42,476 nt of DNA, taken from NCBI GenBank assembly GCA_903910445.1, contig CAIVZR010000049.1, positions 1 through 42,476 on the forward strand, in the 5' to 3' direction. The notes below the pieces were generated by a model. It saw only the letters and a program-made list of their open reading frames with translations. It had not been told where the DNA came from and did no database searches. Made by a program: the position numbers and the translations under genes. The stretch is from an uncultured Bacteroidota bacterium. GTDB taxonomy: Bacteria; Bacteroidota; Bacteroidia; UKL13-3. Position 1 is the first letter of the stretch. Every line of letters begins with the position of its first letter. Shown one piece after another: positions 24,837-33,904 of the stretch.

Positions 24837-26249
24837 TTAATAAATTGTATTTAGTAAACCAAAGGAATATTCTACATCTAAGGCGGCCTTTTTATATTTA
24901 TTAATTATTTCGTTCAACTTAATTTGAGCATTAATATAACTCATTTCTCTGGTGTTTATCATAAACAGTGAACTCTCTCCTGATGAAAACAAGCTTTTTT
25001 CTGATTGCCATAAACGTTCATAGTTATTTGTATTCATAGTATACATATCAATTTGGCTTCTATAGTTATTTAATTCGTTGATGGTTGATTTCACTTTGTT
25101 CATTAATTCATTCCGCTTATTTATTTTTTCATAGGTGGTATTTTCAATTTTTATTTTTGTTAGTTGTAGTTCCCCTCGTTCTTTCCTTAAGAATGTTGGA
25201 AAGCCAACAGATATACCCCATTTATAGTTGTTTTGGTAACTTAAAGCTAAATTATCGGTCTTAAACAATGGGTTGTAATTGACATTTAAACTTGGCTTTA
25301 ATTTATCTTGCTTTAGTCTTTTTTCAACACTTAGTTGATCTATTTTGAAATCGTATATTTTTAGTCCAGGATGGATATTAATTAATCCATCCACCATATT
25401 AACATTGGAGTACAATGCTTCGTTATTTTGATAATATTCAGTGGTTACTTCAGGTATTGTTTTATCTGTTAACTCAATTGGAATATCATTTTCTATCCAT
25501 AAATAATTAGAGAGCAATAATGACTTAGTTCTATAATCCATTAATGCTTGTTGCAGATTTATTATTCGATCTTGTAATTGAATAACTGCTTCTACTGTAT
25601 CAATTGCCGGCCTGTCTCCCAAAAATGAAGCTTTTCTAACGGCATCAAATCGTTCTTGACTAAGAGTTACAGCATTTTGATATACCTGCAAATTTGCAAA
25701 AGACAATTGCCAATCCCAATAGGTTTTACCGGCTTTATAGAGTAACTCATTGATCGCATTAATCTTTTCAAAAATGGATAACTCTTGAAATAATTTTGCT
25801 TGTTTGAGCGTTGCTCTTCTTTCGTCGATAATTAAACCTTGTAAAAGTGGCAATGAAATTTGTGAGTAAACTAGCCCTTTGGTTGGAGTAGTGTTTTCGG
25901 GGTTTAAATTCACTCCTTGATTTTTTTCATACCCTCCTTTTAATTCAATTCCAAACCAGGTTGGTATTTTAAATCCCCCATTCGCTAGTTGATAATAGTC
26001 TTTTGAATCAAAATATTTATTATTGAATTCATAAAATAATTTGGGGTCAAAACTACCACGTGCCACTAAAGCATTAGCATCCGCAGCCTTACGTATTAAA
26101 TCAGCTTGTTTAGCTAAGGGATGATTTTGTTTCACCAATTGCAAAAAATTAGCTAAACTCAACTTTATCGTTGTATCTGACTGTCCACGGCTATTCAACG
26201 AAATCAACAATAGCAATAAAAGAATATTTATTTTAGTTCTTAGTTTCAT
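24837..26249 (-). CDS. TolC family outer membrane efflux protein
   Basis: A 470-residue protein starting at the ATG whose complement is 26247-26249, which gives a signal peptide (MKLRTKINILLLLLLISLNS). The upstream extension of the frame overlaps the hlyD-like gene and is not needed. Two long helical repeats with paired NELLYKAGKTYWDWQ and INELNNYRSQID-type segments form the TolC periplasmic tunnel. It is the outer-membrane channel of the export system encoded by this operon, and follows the HlyD-like gene by 4 bp. It is last in the operon tetR-ABC-hlyD-tolC. Confidence 0.88.
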   Translation of the reverse strand: MKLRTKINILLLLLLISLNSRGQSDTTIKLSLANFLQLVKQNHPLAKQADLIRKAADANALVARGSFDPKLFYEFNNKYFDSKDYYQLANGGFKIPTWFGIELKGGYEKNQGVNLNPENTTPTKGLVYSQISLPLLQGLIIDERRATLKQAKLFQELSIFEKINAINELLYKAGKTYWDWQLSFANLQVYQNAVTLSQERFDAVRKASFLGDRPAIDTVEAVIQLQDRIINLQQALMDYRTKSLLLSNYLWIENDIPIELTDKTIPEVTTEYYQNNEALYSNVNMVDGLINIHPGLKIYDFKIDQLSVEKRLKQDKLKPSLNVNYNPLFKTDNLALSYQNNYKWGISVGFPTFLRKERGELQLTKIKIENTTYEKINKRNELMNKVKSTINELNNYRSQIDMYTMNTNNYERLWQSEKSLFSSGESSLFMINTREMSYINAQIKLNEIINKYKKAALDVEYSFGLLNTIY

Positions 26250-26253
26250 AAAC

Positions 26254-27600
26254 TTATTTAACTTTTGTTTGGGTAGTATTTTTTTTGTAATAGTCTGGAG
26301 GAAATCCATTTATTTGTCGCCATAATTCATACCATACTGGCACGTCTTTAAGTAAGGTCATTGAGTTAGCACCAGCTCCCAATCTTAATTCTTTTGGCCA
26401 ATCAGGGTAATTACTATCATGTGAAACGAGTACTCTGTATTTCCCATTGTCACTAATAAAATTGTCAATAGCAACAATTTTACCACCATACGTACTGTAA
26501 GAAATTCCTGGCCACCCAGAGAATATGATGGCAGGCCATCCATCGAATTGAATTTGCACATGTTGTCCATTTTCCAGTAAAGGAATATCCATTGGGTTAA
26601 CATACATTTCAATAGCTAATTGATAATCAGCAGGCATTATGCTAATTATCTCTGCTCCTTCTTTGATTGTTTCACCGATACCGGATTGTATTGCTTGTGT
26701 TATATATCCATCTTGAGGTGCAAGTATATAATACATTCCAGAACGTATGCTATAATTAATAAATTGATTCTGCAATTTAGAAACCGTTGCCTCTGCATCA
26801 TACATATTAGATAGTGTTGCAAACTTTTCCGATTCTGATTTTGCAATTTTATCCCTGTAATCAGCAGTGATGCTTTGCAATTCAATTTTAGCATTTATTA
26901 TTTCATTTTTACTACTAATAAATTTGCTCTCTTGTGCTAAAACTTTTGCTTGCGTTTCTTGAACTTTCAACTTTCTGGTTTCTAAATCTGTTAAGGATTT
27001 CAATCCTTCTTTAAATAATTCTTCCATCCGAATTAATTGCTCCTTAGCAATTTTATAATTGAGTTGAGCCGCAGATAATTCAACGCTATCAATTTGTGCT
27101 TTTAAATTGGATTGAATAAGTTTATTTTCTGCTTGTTCAAGTTTTAATTTACGTGAAATAATCATTGCATCAATTTGACTATCATTTGCCTTTACCTTTT
27201 CCATGTAGGATTTAACAGAGAATTCCTTTGATATTAGTTGTTGCTCTGTGTTTTGAACTAAATTTGGGTCCAGGTATTCTTCTTTTGTTTCACTAATATA
27301 AAGTATTGTATCACCTTGTTTTACGAATTGTCCTTCTTGCACGAACCATTTCTCAATCCTACCTGCAATTATTGAATGAATCGTTTGTGGTCGTTGATTT
27401 GGCTTAAGCGCTGTTACCTTTGATTTTGACCTTATATTTTGGGTCCATGGTAAAAAAACAAGTGCCAATAGAATTCCTCCCAAAAGATAGAGAATTTTAA
27501 TTAGCTTTCGACTATGGACACGTGCATCCAACATTTGGAATGAATTCAATTTTTCCAAATAATTCTTATCTTTTATTTTATTATTACTTATGTTCAGCAT
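26254..27600 (-). CDS. HlyD family periplasmic adaptor protein
   Basis: A 448-residue adaptor. One N-terminal membrane helix (about residues 34-51, LIKILYLLGGILLALVFL), a lipoyl/barrel-sandwich half (HSIIAGRIEKWFVQEGQFVKQGDT at about 74-97, shown by position), a long alpha-helical hairpin (about 110-270) and a matching YILAPQDGYI strand near 293. It bridges the inner-membrane ABC exporter and the TolC channel in a type I-like secretion or efflux complex. It sits 14 bp after the ABC gene and 4 bp before the tolC-like gene in one transcript. The substrate is unknown. Confidence 0.9.
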   Translation of the reverse strand: MLNISNNKIKDKNYLEKLNSFQMLDARVHSRKLIKILYLLGGILLALVFLPWTQNIRSKSKVTALKPNQRPQTIHSIIAGRIEKWFVQEGQFVKQGDTILYISETKEEYLDPNLVQNTEQQLISKEFSVKSYMEKVKANDSQIDAMIISRKLKLEQAENKLIQSNLKAQIDSVELSAAQLNYKIAKEQLIRMEELFKEGLKSLTDLETRKLKVQETQAKVLAQESKFISSKNEIINAKIELQSITADYRDKIAKSESEKFATLSNMYDAEATVSKLQNQFINYSIRSGMYYILAPQDGYITQAIQSGIGETIKEGAEIISIMPADYQLAIEMYVNPMDIPLLENGQHVQIQFDGWPAIIFSGWPGISYSTYGGKIVAIDNFISDNGKYRVLVSHDSNYPDWPKELRLGAGANSMTLLKDVPVWYELWRQINGFPPDYYKKNTTQTKVK

Positions 27601-27614
27601 ATAATTTAAATTAT

Positions 27615-29270
27615 TTATTTCAATATTTCTCCTTCATTCATATAAATTATTGTATCACATTTCTGTTGCAAGTAAATATTGTTGGAGACACTGATTAATG
27701 TCCAGCCATTTGATTTATTTGTTAAAAAATCTATAATCTTATTGCGTTCCATCTCTTCTATAAAATCAATATGGTTTTCAAGTAGTATTAACTTAGGCTT
27801 ATTTACAATGCTTCTTGCGATAATTATTCTTTGTTTAATGCTTTTTGATAATTTATCCCCTGAAATATTTATTGATGTATCTAATCCTTTTGGTAATTCT
27901 TTTATATATTCAGAAAGAAAAACTTGTTCAGTAGCCCATAGTACCTCTTCAATTTTAATAAAATCTCTTCCAAGAGTAATGTTTTCCAACAGAGTTCCTT
28001 CAAATAAAGTTTCTTCCATTAAGCCATTTCCAATAACTTTATATAAATGAGCAATATTGTAATTAAGTATGGGCAGATCATTTATACAAACACTTCCTGA
28101 TTGGGGTTGGTATAAGCCGCTGATTAAATGAATAAGGGTTGATTTTCCAGAACCATTATTTCCTACAATACAATAACTACTATTTGCCTCAAAATTATAA
28201 CTGATGCTTTTCAACACCGGTTTCATTTTTCCTGGATAAGTAAAGTTTATATCCTTTAATTCCACATGAATTGGCAAAATAATATTATGATCTAAGGATG
28301 AATTGTTTAATTGGCTGTCTATTTCCAAATCAGTTACCTGCCCTATCTTTTCCAATGATGTAAGGATATCAAATACATTTTCAAGGTTAATAATTATTTT
28401 TTCAGATGAACTGACTACAAGTAAGATAATAATTTCGGCTGCCACGAATTGACCAATATTCATCTGTTGATCAATTACCAATAATCCGCCAACAATTAAT
28501 AGTCCTAGTGCTACAATTATTTTGAATAACAAAAGTAAAATATATTGCTTTTTGAGAATTTGAAAATGGGTCTCTCTTGATTCTAAATACCCCATTACGC
28601 GTTCATCCGTTTTTAATTCGGGTAAATTTGTATTGCCCGCTAGCTTAAATGAATCTTTTGTTCTAGCCAATTCCTCAAGCCACGACACTACTTTGTATTT
28701 GTATTTAGATTCGGCTAAACTTGTTTCCAGCCCTTTTTTGCTTGTGAGCTTGATTATACTAAATATTAGTATAACAAGTAAAATGCTAAATAAAATGAAA
28801 AAAGGATGGTAAAGTGATAACAGAATCAAGCCAAAAATAATTTGGAGAACCGCAGTTGAAAAATCAATAATAATCTTGGACAGACTTTTTTGCAAGGTCA
28901 GCACATCGAAAAAACGATTCATTAGCTCAGGAGCATAGTGTTTGTATATTTCTTCGAACTTTATTTTTGGTATTCGGTAAGTAAAATCAAATGCAGCACG
29001 AGCAAATATTTTTTGCTGAATTGTTTCAGTGATTCGCATCTGCATTAACTGCATATAGCCTCCTAAAGCAATCCCTAGTGTTACGATAAACACTAGTACC
29101 ATCCAAGATGCAGAAACACTTCCACCTTGAATTAAGTTAATAATGGATTGAATTCCCAAAGGCAATGAAAGCGCTATTACGCCTTTAAAGAATGCATATG
29201 TATATACTTGATAAATTTCTTTGCTGTCAGGTTTAAGCAATAACCAAAAGCGTTGATAGGGTGTTTTCAT
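27615..29270 (-). CDS. ABC exporter (membrane + ATPase domains) with degenerate ATPase motifs
   Basis: A 551-residue half-transporter with an N-terminal six-helix membrane domain (about residues 20-300) and a C-terminal nucleotide-binding domain (about 330-550). Walker A is intact (GNNGSGKST). The other motifs are not: the Q-loop Gln is absent, LSGGQ is replaced by ISGDKLSKS, Walker B reads LILLENH with Asp to Glu and catalytic Glu to Asn, and the H-loop reads VSNN without His. It should bind but hardly hydrolyse ATP alone. From memory, related Bacteroidota operon members share this pattern, so it may be a family trait. It exports an unknown substrate with the HlyD and TolC genes downstream, and starts within the stop of the tetR gene (4 bp overlap). 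Confidence 0.85.
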   Translation of the reverse strand: MKTPYQRFWLLLKPDSKEIYQVYTYAFFKGVIALSLPLGIQSIINLIQGGSVSASWMVLVFIVTLGIALGGYMQLMQMRITETIQQKIFARAAFDFTYRIPKIKFEEIYKHYAPELMNRFFDVLTLQKSLSKIIIDFSTAVLQIIFGLILLSLYHPFFILFSILLVILIFSIIKLTSKKGLETSLAESKYKYKVVSWLEELARTKDSFKLAGNTNLPELKTDERVMGYLESRETHFQILKKQYILLLLFKIIVALGLLIVGGLLVIDQQMNIGQFVAAEIIILLVVSSSEKIIINLENVFDILTSLEKIGQVTDLEIDSQLNNSSLDHNIILPIHVELKDINFTYPGKMKPVLKSISYNFEANSSYCIVGNNGSGKSTLIHLISGLYQPQSGSVCINDLPILNYNIAHLYKVIGNGLMEETLFEGTLLENITLGRDFIKIEEVLWATEQVFLSEYIKELPKGLDTSINISGDKLSKSIKQRIIIARSIVNKPKLILLENHIDFIEEMERNKIIDFLTNKSNGWTLISVSNNIYLQQKCDTIIYMNEGEILK

Positions 29271-29950
29271 AGCTTTCCTTTTATAGATTGTTGAGCAAGT
29301 GATGTGTAAAATTTAGTAACATAATCGGGTGATTTTTGCTTGTTTGTTAAATGAGGCAAATGTTGTCCAAAAAAAACTTGCAAATGTGCGCCTTCAATAA
29401 TCGTCGTTAAAAGCATATGTGGGTATTTATACTTCGGATTAATTTCATGTATGATTTTTGATATCCTTTCCACAAATTTCTTGTAATTTAAAAAAGCTCC
29501 TTCTTTATTCGCCTTATCAACATCCTTTGTCAAATAGGATTTAATTGATTCAGAGATAATAATTTGATGTAGTTTTATAATTTCAATACCTTCAATACTT
29601 AATTTATCAATCACATTTGATGATACCAATGCAATAGATTTTTCTAGCCTGATTTCTGCAGAAGGAATATTACTAGTCTCGAAAACCAATCGATATTCCA
29701 TCCATCCCCAATACCAAGAAATTAAATAAGATAATACTTGGTTTTTACTTTTAAAGTATCTGTAAATTGATGCTTCTGGAGAGCCAATTACCTCTCCTAG
29801 TTTTTTAAAAGTAAACTTTTCAAATCCCAATGCTACAATCATTTCCACTGAATTGATGATTATTTTCTTTCCTAATTTACTTGTAGCAGGGTCAATTTGG
29901 TATAAGCTGTCACTTACGTTTATTTTTAAGTTTGATAACAAGTTGTCCAT
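29267..29950 (-). CDS. TetR/AcrR family regulator of the efflux operon
   Basis: A 227-residue regulator. The N-terminal helix-turn-helix covers about residues 27-70 (FTFKKLGEVIGSPEASIYRYF). The remainder is a helical ligand domain with no recognised motif. It overlaps the ABC gene by 4 bp (ATGA), and the operon continues with hlyD and tolC genes, so it regulates its own exporter. Its promoter at 29967-29992 contains a perfect inverted repeat between the -7 and -33 elements, a natural autorepression site. The inducer is unknown and probably the exported compound. Confidence 0.9.
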   Translation of the reverse strand: MDNLLSNLKINVSDSLYQIDPATSKLGKKIIINSVEMIVALGFEKFTFKKLGEVIGSPEASIYRYFKSKNQVLSYLISWYWGWMEYRLVFETSNIPSAEIRLEKSIALVSSNVIDKLSIEGIEIIKLHQIIISESIKSYLTKDVDKANKEGAFLNYKKFVERISKIIHEINPKYKYPHMLLTTIIEGAHLQVFFGQHLPHLTNKQKSPDYVTKFYTSLAQQSIKGKL

Positions 29951-29966
29951 TTGATAGAATTATATG

Positions 29967-29992
29967 CAAATATAATAGTAAAACTATTCAAA
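29967..29992 (-). promoter_or_regulatory. Promoter and operator of the TetR-exporter operon
   Basis: On the minus strand TTTG (complement of 29989-29992) and TATATTTG (complement of 29967-29974) fit the Bacteroidota -33 and -7 elements, with a short 14 bp spacer. That spacer is almost exactly a perfect inverted repeat AATAGT-AAA-ACTATT (29974-29988). A TetR dimer bound here would block the promoter directly. Confidence 0.55.
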
Positions 29993-30064
29993 TGGCATAT
30001 AATACAATAATTATTTATAAATGCCTCATTACCAATATGATGAAATTGATAATCGCACATTCAA

Positions 30065-30289
30065 TTGGCTTAAATCAAAACGAATTCTAAACGGTGTAAT
30101 TTATTTGCTTATACAGAGGAGAATCCAGGATTGTGTGGAACGCAATTGAATTATAGTTTCAGCGAACAAAATGGAATCACTAAAGTGGCTATTACTATTT
30201 AAAATGAATCGTTAGAACTAATTGAGAAGTTACTCGAAGGATTCAAACAAGGTTTTACGATTACATTGAAAAATTTGGAAATATTTTAG
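30065..30289 (+). pseudogene. Decayed SRPBCC (AHSA1-type) gene
   Basis: Broken coding sequence. From 30113 a frame reads TEENPGLCGTQLNYSFSEQN and GITKVAITI, hits a stop at 30200, and resumes in frame as ELIEKLLEGFKQGFTITLKN before the final stop at 30287. LLEGFKQGFTxTLKxLE is the C-terminal helix of AHSA1-like SRPBCC proteins. A TFNWLKSKR-like piece just upstream is in another frame. The 5' half is missing or unreadable. Confidence 0.5.
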
Positions 30290-30348
30290 CCTCCAAGTAA
30301 CAATTACTCTTTTGTAATCATTCCTAAATATTGTAATTTTAAATTTCA

Positions 30349-30774
30349 ATGACGGTAATAGATCAAATCAATCAATACATATGGAGCCATCCTGAGGCCA
30401 AGCGCAAAGATTTGCAAGCATTGCATGATATCATTACGAATATAATGCCTGCCGGTAAATTATGGTTCCTGGATGGCAAAAACAATGAAGGCAAAGTTGT
30501 TTCCAATCCGAATATTGGCTTCGGAGTTCAAATGATGAAATATGCTGACGGGAGCACCAAAGAGTTTTATCAAATTGGATTGAGCGCCAATACCACTGGA
30601 ATCTCTGTATATATCATGGGAATTAAAGACAGAAAATATCTTAGCCAAAATTTTGCCCCGACCCTTGGGAAGGCGAGCATTACCGGGTATTGTATTAAGT
30701 TCAAATCACTTAAGGATATCAAGACAGAAATTCTTGAAGCCGCGATACAAGCTGGGGTTGAAGGAGGGCATTGA
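30349..30774 (+). CDS. DUF1801-like protein
   Basis: A 141-residue protein resembling the DUF1801 (YdhG-type) fold: IDQINQYIWSHPEAKRKDLQ at the start, then LHDIITNIMP, FGVQMMKYADG and a YIMGIKDRKYL strand, ending in IKTEILEAAIQAG. The usual LRxxI..PxAxExIxW motif is only partly kept, so the match is approximate. No function is established. It stands alone on the plus strand, after a decayed SRPBCC gene (the two families are often neighbours). Confidence 0.7.
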   Translation: MTVIDQINQYIWSHPEAKRKDLQALHDIITNIMPAGKLWFLDGKNNEGKVVSNPNIGFGVQMMKYADGSTKEFYQIGLSANTTGISVYIMGIKDRKYLSQNFAPTLGKASITGYCIKFKSLKDIKTEILEAAIQAGVEGGH

Positions 30775-30956
30775 GTGAGAATTAAATAATAAACAGCTTC
30801 AAACAATTTTCTTATTTTAAATATTCCCTGTTTGCTTCATACTAATTTATCTCTGCAAATGGAAAAGTTTCGCTTAATTTGAATTGCGTCGGTTGTAACA
30901 TCATAAATTAATTGCTACAAATTGATGCGCCGAAATACAAATTACTAATTCACCCC

Positions 30957-31892
30957 ATGAAACAAACCATCTTAGGCGCTGGAGGCGCTATTGGAATTGA
31001 GCTCGCCAAAGCATTGACAACCTATGCCACCGATATTCGATTGGTGAGCCGCAACCCGAAGAAAGTAAATGCGAATGATGAACTGATGGCCGCCGATTTA
31101 ACCAATCGCGATGATGTATTTAAAGCCATTGCAGGAAGTGAAATCGTTTACGTCACCGTGGGATTCGAATACAGTATTAAAACATGGCAAAAATTATGGC
31201 CTCCATTTATTAAAAATGTCATTGATGCCTGCATTGAACATAACGCCAAAATGGTGTTCTTCGATAATGTATATGCCATTGGCGGTGATCATGTAAAACA
31301 TATCACCGAAGAATCACCCATGAGTCCATGCAGTAAAAAAGGGGCCATACGAGCTGAATTGGATCAACTCATTTTAGATGCCATCAAAAAAAGAAACCTC
31401 CACGCCATCATAGCTCGTTCGGCCGATTTCTTCAGTGAAGTGAAAGGGAATAGTATGGTGATGAACCTTATATACGACAATCTCATCAAAGGAAAAAAAG
31501 CAAATTGGCTCGGTGACGCTAAAAATATTCATAGCATTAGCTATACGCCCGACCTCGCCAAAGGTGCTGCCATCCTAGGCAATACCCCCGACGCTTACAA
31601 TCAAATATGGAACCTGCCCACCGATCCAGAAAAAATTACAGGAGAAGGTTGGGTAAATTTATTTGCCAAAGAGATGAAGGCAAGTAATAAATATCAAATG
31701 CTACCCGTTTGGCTAATGAAAATTTTGGGAATGTTTATTCCCATCATGAAAGAACTACCCGAGATGAATTATCAATACGACCGCGACTATTATTTCGATA
31801 GCTCCAAATTCAATAAACGATTTAACTATACCCCTACCACCAATGCAATGGCGGTAAAGCAGACTGTAGAAATACTAGCTCAAAGAAAATAA
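30957..31892 (+). CDS. NAD-dependent epimerase/dehydratase-like protein
   Basis: A 311-residue extended SDR protein starting at the ATG at 30957; the frame opens earlier at 30912 but MKQTILGAGGAIG is the expected start. The GAGGAIG loop (residues 7-13) binds NAD(P), ADLTNRDDV follows at about 43-51, and FFDNVYAIGG near residue 100 takes the place of the usual Ser/Tyr strand. The YxxxK pair is not obvious, so it may be a reductase-like or regulatory member. Nothing shows its substrate. A hairpin follows 4 bp after the stop codon. Confidence 0.82.
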   Translation: MKQTILGAGGAIGIELAKALTTYATDIRLVSRNPKKVNANDELMAADLTNRDDVFKAIAGSEIVYVTVGFEYSIKTWQKLWPPFIKNVIDACIEHNAKMVFFDNVYAIGGDHVKHITEESPMSPCSKKGAIRAELDQLILDAIKKRNLHAIIARSADFFSEVKGNSMVMNLIYDNLIKGKKANWLGDAKNIHSISYTPDLAKGAAILGNTPDAYNQIWNLPTDPEKITGEGWVNLFAKEMKASNKYQMLPVWLMKILGMFIPIMKELPEMNYQYDRDYYFDSSKFNKRFNYTPTTNAMAVKQTVEILAQRK

Positions 31893-31896
31893 AGAG

Positions 31897-31933
31897 CTTG
31901 CCAAAGCTGATTTCCTTCTTTAGCATTGGCAAG
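31897..31933 (+). terminator. Hairpin after the epimerase gene
   Basis: CTTGCCAA (31897-31904) pairs perfectly with TTGGCAAG (31926-31933), and inside it GCT pairs with AGC, leaving a pyrimidine-rich loop. It begins 4 bp after the stop codon. There is no good T tract, so it is a likely 3' end stabiliser or terminator of Bacteroidota type rather than a classical one. Confidence 0.45.
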
Positions 31934-32127
31934 GAGTTAATTCATTCACAACTAGTAATATAAGGAACCAGATGCTTAGGTTATGATTACTAATGCTCTA
32001 ACAATTGTTCTTGTATAATTTACTTTTGAATGCCCAATTGTTTTGATTTAATTTGTATATCGTTGTACCGTGTTATCCATAGTGGCAAGTAAGGTTAGTG
32101 AATAAACAATCTAATACTAATTAAATC

Positions 32128-33558
32128 ATGAAAGTATCAAAGTTAATTCCAGTGCTGCTAGTAATAATATTTGCATCAATAAAAGTCATTGGTCAAAATA
32201 GCATTGCTGATACAGGGAGTACCCTCATCAATGAAAATCTACCATTGAACGATGCACAACATCCTTGCATCACTCCTTCAGAGTATAAATTACTGGAACA
32301 ACAATGTGCTGAAAATATTAAATTTTTAGGCCTAGATAAAAATCTTCCCGAAAAACAATTACTTCCCATAAGTGTTAGCTGGCCAATAAAAGCAGCCGCT
32401 GGGTTTACCGATTGTGACTACTATTTCATTGGTGCTTATGTTGATCAGGATATTGCAGCCACAGCTATAAAAGATTTCAATTGCGGAAACAATACCTATG
32501 ATGGTCATCACGGAACTGATATCGCAGTGTGGCCATTTGGTTTTTATAAAATGGATAGCAACTTGGTAGAAGTTGTTGCAGCTGCACCGGGAACCATTAT
32601 ACAAAAAGCGGATGGAAACTTTGACCGCAATTGTGTTACGAACACGATGACTGCCAATTCTATAATTATACAACATGCCGATGGCTCAAGGGCATTGTAT
32701 TGGCATATGAAAAAGAATTCTGTTACGGCGAAGGCTATTGGCCAAACCGTGGTAGCTGGCGAATATTTAGGCGTGGCAGGAAGTTCTGGAAATTCATCAG
32801 GGCCGCACTTACATTTTGAAGTATGGGCGGGAAGCACAAACACCACCTATAACGACCCATTTGCAGGCACGTGCAATACGTTGAATACCGCTTCCTGGTG
32901 GATTGCCCAGAAACCGCATACCAATCCGGCGGTTATTAAAGTATCAGTAAATACCACCGATATTGTATTACCTGGTTGCCCAAATACGGAAACTCCAAAT
33001 GAGAGTTCGGTTTATACGATTCCTTTTCAAGGAGCAGGACTTTCGCCGGGGTATGCAAAATTTTATATTTTTATCAGGGATGATGTTTCGGGCCAGTCGG
33101 CTGATTGTAAGATTCTGAATCCTAATGGAACCACATTTAATAGTTGGACTTATACAAGCACAACAACCACTAAAAACGCAATCAGAGGGTATAGCAAGCT
33201 ACTCCCTACCGTACCAGGGGTTTATACCTTTCAGGCAACCTATAATGGGAAGACTTGCAGTAAAACCTTCACCATAAAAACTGTTGCATCTGGCATTATA
33301 CCTAATACATCTGCTGACTTCATGCTGTACCCAAACCCTTCTAATGGAAAATTATTTTTAAAACTTGGTTCTAGTTCCCAGTTGGAAAATATCAATGAAA
33401 TTGATTTTATAAATTCAGCCGGAGTAGAAACTAAAATTTCAAACATTTCATCTTACACGAAAGTTATTGAATTGAATTTAGCATCAGGAATTTATTTTTA
33501 TATTATTAAAAGCAAAGACAATAGTCAAACAAATTCAGGTAAAATTATTATCAAATGA
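32128..33558 (+). CDS. M23 family metallopeptidase exported by the type IX system
   Basis: A 476-residue protein with a signal peptide (LIPVLLVIIFASIKVIG, cleavage near GQN). The peptidase domain (about residues 110-250) has HHGTDIAVW (zinc His and Asp), YWHMKK and GSSGNSSGPHLHFEVW (HxH ligand pair), the lysostaphin/LytM-type set. All metal ligands are present. It would cut peptidoglycan cross-links or other Gly-rich peptides. The last about 75 residues (YPNPSNGKLF ... GKIIIK) are a T9SS sorting domain, so it is released or anchored outside the cell, and external targets such as other bacteria are possible. Its stop overlaps the next small gene by 4 bp. Confidence 0.9.
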   Translation: MKVSKLIPVLLVIIFASIKVIGQNSIADTGSTLINENLPLNDAQHPCITPSEYKLLEQQCAENIKFLGLDKNLPEKQLLPISVSWPIKAAAGFTDCDYYFIGAYVDQDIAATAIKDFNCGNNTYDGHHGTDIAVWPFGFYKMDSNLVEVVAAAPGTIIQKADGNFDRNCVTNTMTANSIIIQHADGSRALYWHMKKNSVTAKAIGQTVVAGEYLGVAGSSGNSSGPHLHFEVWAGSTNTTYNDPFAGTCNTLNTASWWIAQKPHTNPAVIKVSVNTTDIVLPGCPNTETPNESSVYTIPFQGAGLSPGYAKFYIFIRDDVSGQSADCKILNPNGTTFNSWTYTSTTTTKNAIRGYSKLLPTVPGVYTFQATYNGKTCSKTFTIKTVASGIIPNTSADFMLYPNPSNGKLFLKLGSSSQLENINEIDFINSAGVETKISNISSYTKVIELNLASGIYFYIIKSKDNSQTNSGKIIIK

Positions 33559-33773
33559 AAAATATCAAATGGAGAGAAATCTTTAAATTTTTATCGGGGG
33601 CATTCTTTGTAACTGCTGGCGCCAGCTGGTATTTCGCATGGTATAAGGTGGATCTTCCATTTATGGGAACCACCATGACGCATGAATTCTTAGTCTTTCG
33701 CGGCTTCCTTCATTTCATCTTGTTTTTGGTAACCTTTTATTTTGGTTTTTTTGGGAAGAGGAAGAACTCATGA
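33555..33773 (+). CDS. Small membrane protein
   Basis: A 72-residue protein with two predicted membrane helices (about residues 8-28 and 48-66). It overlaps the M23 peptidase stop codon by 4 bp (ATGA), so it is co-translated with it. No family is recognised. It may be an accessory or protective partner for the peptidase, but this is position-based inference. Confidence 0.65.
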   Translation: MKNIKWREIFKFLSGAFFVTAGASWYFAWYKVDLPFMGTTMTHEFLVFRGFLHFILFLVTFYFGFFGKRKNS

Positions 33774-33904
33774 CAGAAGACAGTAGACAGAAGACTGAAA
33801 ACAGTATTACGAGTAATCTGATTATATCAAACGATATCTCCGCTCAGAATTCTCGCGCTACACTTTATCCTCTTAATGGGTTCTAGTTTTTCAAAAATCG
33901 ACTG

